From Adiantum capillus-veneris (Eukaryota; Streptophyta; Polypodiopsida; Polypodiales; Pteridaceae): DNA of 64,000 nt. Each line of letters opens with the position of its first letter. The first letter of the stretch is position 1. The position numbers and the translations under genes are program-made. Positions 10,130 through 21,849 of the stretch are shown here, piece by piece. Location: contig CM043950.1 in assembly GCA_014529385.2 (NCBI GenBank), forward strand, positions 151,966,945-152,030,944, read 5' to 3'. The notes beneath the pieces are model-generated. The model ran no database searches, was not told the DNA's origin, and saw only the letters and a program-made list of their open reading frames with translations.

Positions 10130-12520
10130 GGGCTTTGTTTTAATGTATGGCCATGAGATAGAGTTGTAGTGTTTGATGTCTGGAGTATTCACTATGTCAA
10201 ATTTTCCTATATCATGTCCGTTCACCACAATGGATTGAAAGTAGCCCTTATAGGCCTTACCTACACATGTTTCTGTAACTTTACAAGAATATAAATTCCC
10301 TTCTGTTGAACACATGTGCTATGTTACATATACTTTAGTGAACTCGCAAGGTCAAAGGCCTCACAAATTTTGTGCACTCAAAACATTTAGCACTAGAAAT
10401 CAACCAAACAAAGATCCAATTTTTAATTCCTTGTGTTCACCTCGTGTTCTTGGAAATGTTTTGGTTAAGCCATTTCTTTGGTATTTAAAACCACATGTGA
10501 CCCCTATTGTTATAGTATCCGACCAAAGGTTTCTTGATTAGCAGTTATATAGGTTCGAGTGATACATATCTTCTATGTTAACAATGCATGTATCTATAAT
10601 TTATGTTTACACTTTCTCTATCCAAATGAGCTACATAGTAAAAATCAAATCCGCAATTCAACAATTAAGTTCACAAGGTGATAGCTATTGGTATGATCTT
10701 TAACAATACCAAATAAATAGCTACCAATAGCGAATGAATAGGGATATTTAAGAAGGTTTGATACCAAAAACTTGTCAACACTACTCAAAAAGGTGGAAAC
10801 TCAAAGGCTTTATAATATATATGATGAAACAAGAATCAATAATAATTCACCCCTATATATCTACACCTCCATCTCAAGTTGTCATTTCTCTAAGTCAAGC
10901 TTGGCATAGGAATAGTATAGAAACAATAACATTTTGGAAAGCAAGAATTTAGCTTTCTCAACTTTTGAAATGTTGCTATTGATATATATTCAACATCCCC
11001 AAATGAGGACATCTTGACAAAGGTTATGATCCACTTAATAAGAATAACCATTAGTGATTAAACTGAAATCAAAATATTAGACAAATCAGAATATCCAAAA
11101 AAATCAACAATATTTCTCAAATCTGTATGAAACTCCAGTAATCTAAATAAAATACTCTCACTCAGTGCAACACCATTTAACAAAAAGAAATATTTATATT
11201 GCATTTATAGAGGAATCCAGCCTCATAAAAATAATTACAAATGGAGACAATGTTGTTGCTGTTAGGCTTCTCTTACGAGTATTTGTCTTTCTCATCTAGA
11301 GATCCATATACACGAGTATTTGTGTGTCTATGACACTAGGGAAGATAGTAGTACTATAGGGATGGCTTTTCTAAGAGCTCCTAGAGAGTACCTATTGGTT
11401 CAAGATTCTACAAAAATCCTACTATTCTTATCAAAATCTTTTAACACGGTAGTGAAAGGTTCCTCACGGAACAAAAATAGGGTGATTTCCATCTCTGCAC
11501 ATGGTTGCTTGCTCATGTCCTCTCAAAACAAGTTGACTCTGTAAGTAAACAACAGATTATGTGAGCACAAAGTTATAAAGTACAAAATGATATCATTCTA
11601 ATAATCTAATGACAACTATACAAAGAATAAATTATAAGAAAAATCTTTGATGACTCTCCATAGATAACACAACTTACTTACATTGTGAGACTCAATCACA
11701 TGCTACAAAACTATAGATGGCGCACCAAAGCCATCAACAAAATAGCACCACCCAATGTTATGAGGTGTGAAGCCTAAACATTGAAAGCCATAAAGAGGTT
11801 AATTCCCTCCAGCATGATAAACTTAAAGATGGAGATGATCTTAAGCTCTGAATGTAAGCTACAAGGATAGTTTTCTCACCATTCTATCTTTATGTTGGAG
11901 ATGAATCCTTGCAATGCCCATGCACTATTCACACCTCTTGTTCTTGTGGTATGCAAGTCATGTGAGTTGATGCTTTTTCCACCTTCGGGAGTAGAGGTTT
12001 CCATGTAGTGTGAGTGAATGAAAGTAGAAGGAGGAGAATCTTGTTTCATGCTGTAATGGAGGTGAGAGAAGGGAGAGGAGCTAGCTTGGTGTGGAACTAT
12101 GTGGTGGGCAAGGGGAAGTGATGGAGAAGAAGCTTGCTTGGTGCTACAATGGAGATGGGAGAAAGCTAGTAGAGAGATAATGTTGGACTATAGGGGGTGC
12201 ATGTGGTTGTTGCAGCCATGGAGAGCTTGGAAAAGGGTTTGTAGAGAGAGAAAATCACTTTTAACTATAGAATAGGTTTGGAAAGACTTTGGAGGATGGA
12301 AAATGATGTTTTGAAATTCTTTGAAAAATTTTAATTTTTTGGAATTTTTTAGTGCACGTTTTTTACTTTTGGAGGTCAAAAATACTTTTTTGACCATGAA
12401 ATAGGTTAGGAGACCTTTTGAGGAGGGAAAAATTGAAAATTAAAATTTTTTGAAATTTTGAAATTTTTAGTGTATTTTTAAATCCGGGCCAAAAAGTGGG
12501 GGAAAAACGGTCAAAGTGGT

Positions 12521-12521
<1 letters not shown>
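10130..12521. other. Non-coding right part of the 6.1 kb insertion
   Basis: AT-rich sequence with no recognised gene. Near its end two imperfect tandem copies of about 130 bases (12230-12480) contain AGGTTTGGAAAGACTTTGGAGG / AGGTTAGGAGACCTTTTGAGG-like text and runs of A and T, as expected for subterminal transposon repeats. Confidence 0.5.

Positions 12522-12553
<32 letters not shown>
12522..12553. repeat. 32-base C homopolymer
   Basis: An unbroken run of C on the + strand. It may be slightly mis-sized by sequencing error. Confidence 0.9.
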
Positions 12554-12727
12554 TAGCCACCTCCCTTACCTTCTCACTAGGTAAGAGGCCATTAAGAGGT
12601 GTAAGGCTACCTTGTCCCCCTACTTTTTTGAGGGTATAGAGTGTGTCCACCACCCTCTTCCTATTGGCTGGCCTCTAATTAACCTTAATCTCAAAGGGCC
12701 CCTAGAGGGTTCATATTTTTCCTAATG

Positions 12728-13108
12728 TTGGAAGATCAGTTGAAAACAACCTTCATCACTCCTTGGGGTTGTTATGTTTTTAGAGTCATGCCATTTGGCC
12801 TGACAAATGCTCCTGCAACTTTCCAACGCTTCATGAACATGGTGTTTCAAGCATTCTTTGGAAAGTCCATTAGGGTTTTTATTGATGATTTTTGCATTTA
12901 TAGCTCAAAATCATTGCATCTACAAAAGGTAGAAGAAGATTTAAAGAATCTCTACAACATGGGAGGTCAACTCAACCCCGACAAGTGTCACATAGGTGAG
13001 GATGAATTGATCTTGCTTGGTCACAAGGTTTCCTATAAAGGCATTGAGGTGGATCCTTCAAAGGCAAAGGCTCTTATTGAGCTCCCATCGCCCAAGAATC
13101 TCAAATAG
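12728..13108 (+). pseudogene. Reverse transcriptase, C-terminal half, of element 1
   Basis: Resumes the interrupted gene with EDQLKTTFITPWG, then the conserved M-P-F-G-L-T-N-A-P-A-T-F-Q-R and the catalytic F-I-D-D-F (the YxDD box of Ty3/Gypsy). It then has H-L-Q-K-V and the thumb K-C-H-I-G-E-x-E-L-I-L-L-G-H. An in-frame TAG at 13106-13108 stands where element 3 has Gln (CAA), a one-base change if the ancestral codon was CAG. Reading continues in the same frame after it. Confidence 0.92.
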
Positions 13109-14980
13109 GTCATCTCATTCATTCAAAAGGTGAAGTATATGTCACGCTTTATTCACTTAGCTTCGGAGTTGCTTCATCCTTTGCAAAAGATGACACAACA
13201 AATAGAATTTGCATGGTCTGATGAGCTTGAAGAGTACTTTTGTAACATTAAAGTCATCCTGTTAGAGCTACCAACACTCATGCCTCCTTGTTGGGAGTAC
13301 ACATTCTTTGCTAGCTCTAGTGTTGGGAAAGAAACAATTGGTGCGGTTTTGCTACAACAAGATCCCCCTAGTACCCGGATGCAACCCATCTACTTTGCTA
13401 GTAGGGTCATGAATGCTTTGGAGAGAGGCTACACGGAGGCAGAACTCATGATGCTTTCTCTCATATTTGCGGTGAGAAAGTTTAGATCCTACTTGCTACC
13501 AAAACCTTTTGTAATTCTCACTGCAGAAAATTTGTTTCCTTGGGTGTCATCTCAAATGAATCTTAGCACTAGGATCTCAAAATGGATTATGGAATTGCAA
13601 GAGTTCCAATACTCTTTCAAGGTAGAAGATAGTGTGCGTGCACAATTGGCAGGGATCCTTACTTATAGGGTACATGAGAAGGAGATTAAGGTGCCTGAAA
13701 TAAATACCCTACCATTGCCACCACCAAAAAGTATTCCTAATGCTTTTACCTTGTTCTTTGATGGAGCTTTTCGACGAGCCACAGGAAAAGCAGGGGGAGG
13801 GCTAGTGTTGCCCAACCCAAGTGGAGAGGTGGTCATGAAAGAGAAGGTCAATCTACCAGGTTCAACTAGCAACAATGAAGTAGAATACGACACACTACTT
13901 CATGGTTTAAAGATATGCATTGGCCAAGGTATACAACGTCTCATTGTAAAAGGGGATGCACTTCTCATTATGCAGCAGATTTTAGGCATTTGGGCATGCA
14001 AGAATGAAAGCCTAAGGACAAAAGTTCATGCCATTCATAGATTGTTTAATCAATTTGAAGAAGTGCAACTATATCATATTCCTAGGAAACAAAATGAAGA
14101 TGCCGATTTACTTGCACAACAAGCAGTTACATGTATTGAGAAAGAAATGCAGGTCATCATGGTGGCAACAACTGTCAAGCAACCAAGATACCAGGGATTG
14201 GAGTCATTGACTCCCATTATTGGCTACATTTTGGAGGGTGAGTTTCCACAAGACTTCACGAAGGCTCAGAAGAGGAGACTCATGAAGAAGGCAAGCGTGT
14301 ATCTCTTCCTAGAAGGATCCCTCTATCAAAGAGGGAAGGATCAAGTGTGCAGAAGAGTACCAACTATCGAGGAAATTCCAGCTATTCTAAAAGGTTTGCA
14401 TGAAAAGGCATGTGGTGGTCATTTTGTCCCAGAGTTAACTGTGAAGAAGATTTTGCTTGCGGGGTATGTTTGGCCAAGTCTGCATGTGGATGTCCAACAT
14501 TGGTGTAAAAGTTGTCACAATTGTCAAGTAAATGGGAATAGAAGATTGTTTTATAGTCCAAGGCAAATCGTGCTTGCAAATGGACCCTTTGAAAAGTGGG
14601 GCATTGATGCTATGGGTCCTCTGCCTAGGACAAAAAATGGTAAACTCTACATTCTAGTGGTTGTAGACTATATGACTAGGTGGGTGGAAGCACAAAGTGT
14701 GGCAAAGGTAAATGAGAGGACAGTGAGCAAATTTGTCTACACTCACATTTGTTGTAGATTTGGCACACCTTTGGAGATTGTTTCTGATAATGGTCCAGGG
14801 TTTAGAAAGGGCTTGCTCACAGAATTTTGTGAAGAACTTCACAGTACACCCTACTATCCCCAGTCAAATGGTTTGGTAGAAAAAGCTAATGATGTCATTG
14901 CAGGCATCATTAGAAAGATGGTGAAAAATAAGACAAAGTTGTGGGATGACTTCTTGGATGGTGCCTTGTGGGCGTATTGA
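13109..14980 (+). pseudogene. RNase H, second (Tat-type) RNase H and integrase of element 1
   Basis: About 620 residues. First comes the connection and Gypsy RNase H (P-I-Y-F-A-S-R and the following E-R-G-Y-T-E-A-E). Then a second RNase H has the four acidic residues in F-F-D-G-A-F, N-N-E-V-E-Y, K-G-D-A-L-L and E-D-A-D. Last is an integrase with a zinc-binding region ending C-H-N-C-Q and DDE residues in K-W-G-I-D-A-M, I-V-S-D-N-G-P-G-F and N-G-L-V-E-K-A. The second RNase H, placed between RNase H and integrase, identifies the Tat lineage. The frame ends at TGA 14978-14980 inside the conserved A-L-W-A-Y-(R), a change expected from CGA. Confidence 0.93.
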
Positions 14981-15607
14981 ACCACATATAAGGAAGCCAC
15001 AGAATTCACACCATTTCACTTGGTCTATGGTTAAGAGGCTTTACAACCAATTGAGCTCAACATTCCAACAATGTGACTTCATGGAAAAGAAGCACAAGAT
15101 GATCAAGAAGAATGGATGGATCGACTTCTTACCTTAGCTGAGCTTGAGTGGAAAAGAGAAGCACCATACGAGTGCTACAAGAGGAAAGCTACACAGGCGA
15201 AGGAGAAGCTTGACAAGAAACTAAAGAACAAAGGCATCAATGAAGGAGATCTTGTGCTAAGGTATGATAATCGACTCAATAATCGTTTTGATGCCAAATT
15301 TGAAACTAGATGGCAGGGGCCATACATAGTTAAGAAGGCTTTCCATTCAAGTTACTATCAAGTTATGTACTTGAATGGGAAAGAGCACTCTAGGAAGGTA
15401 AATGGTTATTTCTTGAAGCCCTATTTGAGTCGCCTTCTACCAAAGGATCTACCAAAGATCTGCCAAAGGGCAGCTATCTCATGTAAGTATTGTTCCATGA
15501 AGCATGAGTGTAACTCGAGCCAAAATGCAAAGGGGCCAAACAATGAAGATCTCGTCAAGGATTCTGAAGCACTCTCTTTGGAAAAGATGCTCTATGATGG
15601 TACATGA
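14981..15607 (+). pseudogene. Integrase C-terminal domain of element 1
   Basis: In-frame text after the TGA reads T-T-Y-K-E-A-T-E-F-T-P-F-H-L-V-Y-G, followed by a TAA and a frame change. The last part (15116-15607) has L-V-L-R-Y-D-N-R and W-Q-G-P-Y-I-V, the GPF/Y module of Ty3/Gypsy integrases, with no chromodomain visible. It ends 28 bases before the 3' LTR. Confidence 0.85.
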
Positions 15608-15619
15608 ATATACCATCAT

Positions 15620-15635
15620 CCAGGGGGAGGACTAA
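15620..15635 (+). other. Polypurine tract of element 1
   Basis: CAGGGGGAGGACTAA lies directly before the 3' LTR and matches the AAGGGGGAGGGCTAA tract of element 3. Confidence 0.8.
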
Positions 15636-16947
15636 TGATAGCCGTTTTTTGGCTATCCAAATTGTCATAGTGAGCTACCTCACCCTACCAAAATCACCCA
15701 AACACTGTGGCTATCCCTACCAATTCACTGTACATAGGCGTGTGTGAGTTAGGAGACTTTCCCCATATTTTTTTAAAAACCCTCAATTAGCTAGTCACTA
15801 CGCTAGTTGGGCCAAGAAAATAAAAAAATAATTAAAAAAAAGGTATATTATGGCCTCTTTGTGTGTAAATATTTCATTTTATATAGGGCCTAAATAAAAG
15901 GATTTTTCATAATTATTTTGGTATTTATTTAAATATTTTTACCTAGGTGTGTGTTATTTATGCTATGTACATTGACTCACCATTACCACAATTTTTCTTA
16001 CCATTTTGCATACTCTTTATTCCATAAAGAAATAATCTCATGCACGCTTCTCTTATTTTTGGTGTAACTCCATCCCAACAAAAATCCAAAAAAACTAGTT
16101 TTATTTATGTGTATATTTTTTCACTATTGTGATTTTTTCCTTCCTACATCTATTCTCTGCTACTCTCACAAATTAGAACACCAAAGATATTCATCTTTTT
16201 ATGGTAGACTTATAATGAGAGAGATTTATTTATTTTTTCCACCTATATTATTTATATTTGACATGTACATACTTTTTTAGACCCCTCAATATTTGATCTC
16301 CTTAGATGTACTATTCATTTATATCATGATCTCAACAATATCTTCAATTATAGACCTACCAAATAAGGTCAAAGGTATGTGGCATGCATGCATGCACTAT
16401 GGAGGGCTCACTCTTGGAGGCATTCAAAAGAATCATCCAAAGAAGGACCCCACAAGGACTTTGTGCAGTGGAAAAAGACAATCGATTTTGCTGAATTTTT
16501 AAACGTCGCTTGCTCTCTGAATTTGAAAAGGTGATACAAACAAAAGTCGTAGCTCATGGGCTGAACTTTTGCCTCAAATTTTTTCATATTTTTTTAAGGT
16601 ACGGCTATGAGCTATGATTTTATTGGTGGACCCCAGTTTGCCCATGCTATGCAGCTACACTCCCTCTTCCACTTTATCATTTTCCTCTTTCACACACACT
16701 TCTCCACTCATCATCCCCACCTCTCTCACCACTCCTCTCTGCACCCTACTCACCTTCTTCTCAACCTTGAAGAATAAGATAAACCATGATGAACTCATGT
16801 CTCCTACACACACTTCCATTCCAAAATTGACCACCTAGTCTCATTTTTCCTCCTCCATATTACCCATATCTATTAAAAAAACCACAAAATTCAGCTTCTT
16901 CTCTTGAAAGACAGAATCATGGTGATTGATTACTCATATTGAATTAC

Positions 16948-17045
<98 letters not shown>

Positions 17046-17220
17046 ACGCGTCCTAGTTCGCATCCAAAACTAGGTGGTGCCCCAAATTTGTGTAGGGTTA
17101 GGTTGCGGGTTTGTGTGTGTGTTTGTTGTTCTTTTCCAACCCCAACCCAATTGAGCAGCACAGGAGCCTAGAAGGGTGCTTAGAGTCCACTCTTGTTGTT
17201 GCCCGGCCCGGACCGGCTCA
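15636..17220 (+). repeat. 3' LTR of element 1, internally deleted
   Basis: Matches 1015-3621 from its first base to about 16948, then jumps straight to the (TC)n run and the terminal 180 bases. The equivalent of 2310-3380, with the TATA box, is missing. A (TC)n of about 90 bases occupies 16953-17042. Confidence 0.9.
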
Positions 17221-17301
17221 CTGGATTGATCATACACACTGCCTAGACATTGAGTAATAAAATTTTGGGAGGACCCAAATTTTGAAAATCCATTAGAGCA
17301 A

Positions 17302-18790
17302 ATGGCAATTCCAGTAGCACCAGCTACAATATGACTAGCAGACTTTACATAATTTGCAAGGCTATGGGATGAGGATCTTGATGCTCACTTACAAAAATTT
17401 GAAGTGATGTGTGTAGCAAATGAAATCATAGATAATGACCAAAAATTGCATATTTTCATAGCAACCTTCAAAAATGAAGTTACAAGCTAGCATGGGAATT
17501 TACCCATAGCAGACAGAGCCATTTATCCATAGCTTGCAAGGGATTTCCTTGTGAAATTTTACCATCAAGGTTTCCAAGATAGACTCTCTCAACAATATGA
17601 TTATCTTCAGTAAGGGATTAATAAGAGTATGGATCATTATATCCAAAGGATGGAGACCATAGTACGAAAGACGAGGGTTGCAGCACCCAATGAGGACGCT
17701 CAAAAGCACAGGCTTGTAGATGGGTTAAGAGACCCAAATGCCCAGCAGTATGTGAGTCTAAGAAGACCAGTAGACTTAGCAGCTGCCAAACAAGAGGCCC
17801 AAAATTGGGAGGAAGTTCAATTAAGTAAACAAAGGAGAAGAGAGCTATATCGTGGTGGTCCCAATGCAATGACTCCTACTATATCAGTTACACGAGGTTA
17901 GGAAATTGTGCCTTCCTATGGGGTTACACCAGCTCAAGTTGTGGCCAATACAAATCAAACTCCGTATTTATCTCCAAATCCATATATGACAGCTCCAGCA
18001 TACATGCTCCAAACTAGCACACCCCCAACACTAGCTCTCACATAAGATGGGGTAGTCCAATTGATGCCAATTATAGTTGAAAATCTAAAAGAGGAAATTC
18101 TTAGTGCTATAAGGCCTCAAATGAAAGAGGTCTTTGTTGTAGCTCAACAAGTAGTAGGATCATCTACGAGTGCACCTTCCATGAGATCAAATATTTGGTG
18201 TGGAAAGTGAAATGGTTACGGTCATCTAGCGACTAAATGTGCAACCGCATCACAAGTTGTACCCGATCAAGAGTATGCACTATTTTGTACCTATTGCTTG
18301 AAAAATAACCACATAGAGGAGAATTGCTTTGTGAAACAAGCTCATGAATGTTGCCAAAGCAAGAGCTATGTAGACCAATTAGAATATCATGGATAGAAAC
18401 AATACCACCTATGAAATTGGCCCATCTCCACAATCATTTATACAAAGAGGCATACCAAAAACATATCAGCACCAGTTACAACAACAAAGGCAAGGGTTAC
18501 CTACATAGGGTATACCACCTATGCCAAGGATGCAAGGACAAATGAGGAGAAATTTGCCTTATAGACCTATTTTTAGGAAAAATAAGTTTAGCCTTATAAT
18601 AATCAAAGTATGGGACCACCCAACCCCATAATTTGTTATAATTCTCAACCGAAAGGACATATAGCTCCATATTGTCCAACTCCTTGTAAGAATCAAGAGT
18701 ATGTTCCCTTATGTCAAATCTGTAGTGAGGAGGGTCAGTATGAAAATTCTTGTCCAAAACAAATAATCCCTCCCAGTACAAGATGATAAG
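17302..18790 (+). pseudogene. gag: gag of an older retroelement with four CCHC-like knuckles (element 4)
   Basis: From the ATG at 17302 one reading frame can be followed for about 1.5 kb in spite of several stops. The first 500 bases give a retrotransposon-gag-like region (L-Q-K-F-E-V, F-x-x-x-F, R-L-V-D-G-L). The same frame then has four zinc-knuckle sites at 18199, 18286, 18634 and 18712. The first is CGK-stop-NGYGHLATKC, where the second Cys is now TGA. The second, CTYCLKNNHIEENC, is intact. The third is CYNSQPKGHIAPYC (Cys to Ser). The fourth is CQICSEEGQYENSC (His to Gln). Four knuckles is high for a plant Gag. Lineage not determined. Confidence 0.7.
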
Positions 18791-19297
18791 GGAAAGCAAA
18801 AGGTCGATGAGGGTCCTAGTACCTCTGCTAACCCAGTGGAAGTTGAACAACCACAAAGTGTATATCCTTATAAACAAAAAGCTTAAAAAGTTACTTTTGC
18901 TAGGGAACCTCTGATGGTAGGTGTGGTTACTAGATCCCAAAAGATGGAAAATGGTAAATAGGCTAACAGCCTCAATTTCAAATAAGAAGAGTGAAAATAA
19001 ATTTGTGGAATCACTTGATGAAATATCAGAGGATCATTGTATTGACGAGCAGTTGATTGGTTTGTAGCTACAAGAGAAGTCTAAGATTACAAAAGGTGTA
19101 GCTCCTTCTCCAAAGAGATTACAAACCTCCGTAATTTGAAGAAAGAGCACACAAGAACCCTTTGATTTATGGGAATCCATGAAAGAATACAAGATATCAT
19201 TAGATTTGACCACTTTGGCAAAAATGTATCCTCTTTGTAAGAAGCAATTATACCATAAAATTGTGCATAGAAGAGGGAAGAGAAGAGACTCTAAGAG

Positions 19298-19599
19298 ATG
19301 ACGGAACAAGTTAAAGAGAAGGGAGTTCAAGTGGTGGATATGTTTATGGATTTAGAAGCCCCTAGCATTTTCTTGGAAATAGGAAGCCATAGTGTGATGA
19401 GATTGCAACTTGATGGTGGAGCTACAGTAAGCTCAATGACTGAACAAACCATGGAAGAGTTGGGACTAAAACATGTAGAGCCCACAAACATAGTTTTACA
19501 TCTAGTTGATCAACAACGTGTAAAACCCTTGGGAATTTTATAAGGAATTAAGACTATAGTGGCAGAGCTTGAGTTTCATGTTGTTTGGATGTGGTCTTT
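19298..19599 (+). pseudogene. Aspartic protease remnant of element 4
   Basis: The frame gives L-Q-L-D-G-G-A-T-V-S-S-M, a retropepsin-like active-site motif with D-G-G for D-S/T-G, followed by M-E-E-L-G-L and a segment ending P-L-G-I-L, typical of retroelement proteases. After a TAA it continues with G-I-K-T-I-V-A-E-L-E-F. It is cut at about 19600 by the LTR element. Confidence 0.65.
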
Positions 19600-19951
19600 T
19601 GTTGCATCTCTTGTATAAACAACCTCTTCCACATAGAAAAGTGATGTGTCAATAACCCATGTGAAAAACCTCTTAAAATCCTAGTGAAAGCACAACCACT
19701 TCTATGCATAGGCAGCCACATCTTGTATGTGTACATAGGCAGCCACATCTTATGTTTGTTCATAGGCAGCCACATTTTATGCCCATGTGTCAAAAGAATG
19801 TCCCTTTGTATATGCCTATATAGAGGCACATTATGTTGAATAAAAGTCAGTCTATCATTTTGCAACTACATTCTATTGTATTGTGTGCCCAATATCAAGA
19901 CCTAAGATAACTCTATTCTAATTATGTTTATGCCATGAATGGCACATTAAC
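19600..19951 (+). repeat. 5' LTR of the 2.25 kb element
   Basis: Carries three tandem copies of a unit containing CATAGGCAGCCACAT (19707-19780), where the 3' LTR has a single CATAGGTGGCCACA. Confidence 0.65.
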
Positions 19952-21566
19952 CTATCCACCATGACCCAACAACTGAAATCAGAGTCGACGGTTCTACACC
20001 TTGGCCAATTAACTCCCATTGCATTAGCATCCCTAATAATCACACTCTCTAATCACCACTTTGGCATGAGCATGCTCCACTACCCTTTGGTTATTAGGTG
20101 AAGAGATGATTGTGCTTTGCATTTTAGATACAATTAGCGTGCATATTTCATTGTATTTGCATTTCTTGATTGCATATGTAAGTGATTTTGCATGTTTCTT
20201 ATCTCCTAATAATTTTCTACTTAAACATCACACCATTGCATTAATTGTGTGTGGAAGAAGCATTGGTCAAGGGCTTTCCATTGAGCCCCTAGTCTTTGCA
20301 TTTGGAAGGCTCTAGCATTATTAATCAACTTGCAAAGTGTGTTCTTATGCTCTCTAGATCTTTTGCTACAACAGTTTATGTGTGTGTGTGTGGCAGACCA
20401 CTCTAAAATTAATAAGAGGTTGGTTTTTTTCTGTCACTAAAGGGCGAGTCTCAGCATCATTGTGACCCATCATTCCCTCTGTCCAACTTATTTTTGGCAA
20501 GCACTTAACAACCCATCCAGAGTCGGCCCCGCCAACACCATCATTGCTTGCATCATCATGGGCTACATAATGTTAAATGCACTACCCAATGAGATCTACC
20601 AATCTTCTACCAAGTTGCCAACACCATACTCATCAGTCTTGTTGGCTCCTCTTAGAATGCCTACAGCTTGCTTGAGTCTAGACTACTCCTAGCCCCAAAA
20701 CTTCTTTGCTATGTAGACTACTACTAGCCCCAAAACTTCTTCGTTGTCAGTTGCCTTTGCTCAATAGTGAATCCTTTTTCGGTTATTGTTTTCAACTCTT
20801 CCATCAGCTCTACCTTCACTCACCGAGTCACCTGCATATGGCCCTATGCCAACTCAGTCCTCGCCTAGTGTTCGAGAGTCAATCACTGAGCTTCGTCTTT
20901 CATGCTACTCACATAACCAATCTAGACCCGATGGAATTTGTCATTGAAGGAAGCCCTCACCACATTTTCTCTCGCCTCAAATCTTGCCATTTGCTCATGA
21001 CCTCATTGTCAGGAGTCGCAGCTTTGGTAAATCAACAAAGCACTTTGAAGTTCAAGTTTATCCTTGAGGTTTTCATTCACACCTCACAGGAGGTGTTTCC
21101 CATGGCACTGCTCAAAGACCTACAATCCCTTTTTTCCACAAGCCTCATTCAAGAGCTTCAAGCCCTTGAGCCACAAGCCTCCAAGGCCTAATTTCCTAGA
21201 AGCTTATCTCTCTTTCTCACATGGAATCCCACATACTTCTCGTGTCCAAGCTCCAAAGCCCCTTTGGGTCTAAACCCTCTTCCCACGGTGGTTTTTAAGA
21301 AAAAAAAAATTGAGCATTCAAGACGTTAAATTGCAAAATTTTAAACAATCTTCCCTACATAAGAGCCCTAAAATTTTTTAATCCCCAAAAAAAAATCAAT
21401 ACCTCTTGAACTTCAAGGCGTGTCAAGAAATTTGTGAAGGGGTGCTCCATGAAATTGGAGAGTGAATTCACAAATAATTTGTAAAATGAGTTGAGATTAA
21501 CTGTTCACGAGGACTAGACACTGCCCAATGACCTGGGTAAGACCTTCCTCTCACTGCACACGCTTT
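19952..21566 (+). other. Internal part of the 2.25 kb element, no recognised gene
   Basis: Two open frames on the + strand (20462-20692 and 20706-21191) show no known motif. I see no zinc knuckle, protease or polymerase motif. Confidence 0.5.
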
Positions 21567-21849
21567 TGTTGCATCTCTTGTGTGAACAACCTTTTCCACC
21601 TAGAAAAGTGATGTGTCAATAACCCATGTGAAGAACCTCTTAGAATCCTTGTGTAAAGCACAACCACTTGTATTTGTGCATAGGTGGCCACAAGTTGTCC
21701 CTTTGTATATGCCTATATAGAGGCACATTATGTTGAATAAAAGTAAGTCTATTGTTTTGCAACTATACTCTATTGTACTGTGTGCCCAATATCAAGACTT
21801 AAGCTAACTCTATTCTAATTATGCTTATGCCATGAATGGCACACTAACC
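21567..21849 (+). repeat. 3' LTR of the 2.25 kb element
   Basis: Direct repeat of 19600-19951, shorter because it lacks the tandem CATAGGCAGCCACAT copies. Confidence 0.65.

Larger units (their letters stand above)
6618..12727. mobile_element. 6.1 kb terminal-inverted-repeat insertion in the reverse transcriptase gene
   Basis: The 5' end CATTAGGAGAAATATGAACC and the reverse complement of the 3' end, CATTAGGAAAAATATGAACC, match at 19 of 20 positions. A weaker match (GATTAAGG-TAAT) lies further in. Removing 6618-12727 plus one T restores the reverse transcriptase frame across I-A-L-E-D-Q, the sequence seen intact in element 3, so the borders are well defined. Only a single T could be a target duplication. 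No transposase was recognised. Contents are a CT-rich tract (7020-7290), a hairpin array (8963-10129), a 32-base C run and AT-rich subterminal sequence. Superfamily unknown. Confidence 0.8.
1015..17220 (+). mobile_element. Ty3/Gypsy LTR retrotransposon, Tat type (element 1)
   Basis: The two LTRs begin TGATAGCCG and end CTCA, and are flanked by a perfect 4-base CTGG duplication (1011-1014 and 17221-17224). Inside, in order, are a primer-binding site, two leader reading frames, gag with a zinc knuckle, protease, reverse transcriptase, RNase H, a second RNase H, integrase and a polypurine tract. The second RNase H between the usual RNase H and integrase is the hallmark of the plant Tat lineage. 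All genes are broken by stops and frameshifts, so the copy is not autonomous. Without its 6.1 kb inner insertion the element would be about 10.1 kb. Confidence 0.93.
19600..21849 (+). mobile_element. Small non-autonomous LTR element, about 2.25 kb
   Basis: Direct repeats 19600-19951 and 21567-21849 begin TGTTGCATCTCTTGT. Each contains a CTATATAG box (19816 and 21713), GAATAAAA and a GGCACA-TAACC end. Inside, TGAAATCAGAG at 19974-19984 matches 9 of 11 bases of the initiator-Met primer site. No gag or pol is present, so it would be a TRIM/LARD-like passenger. The exact LTR ends and target duplication were not resolved. It sits inside the protease of element 4. Confidence 0.65.

Noticed and set aside
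13174-13893. Minus-strand frames opposite pol of element 1
   Set aside because: Shadows of the + strand polymerase, whose motifs are unmistakable.
19600-21849. A full autonomous retrotransposon
   Set aside because: The 1.6 kb interior has no gag, protease or polymerase motif.
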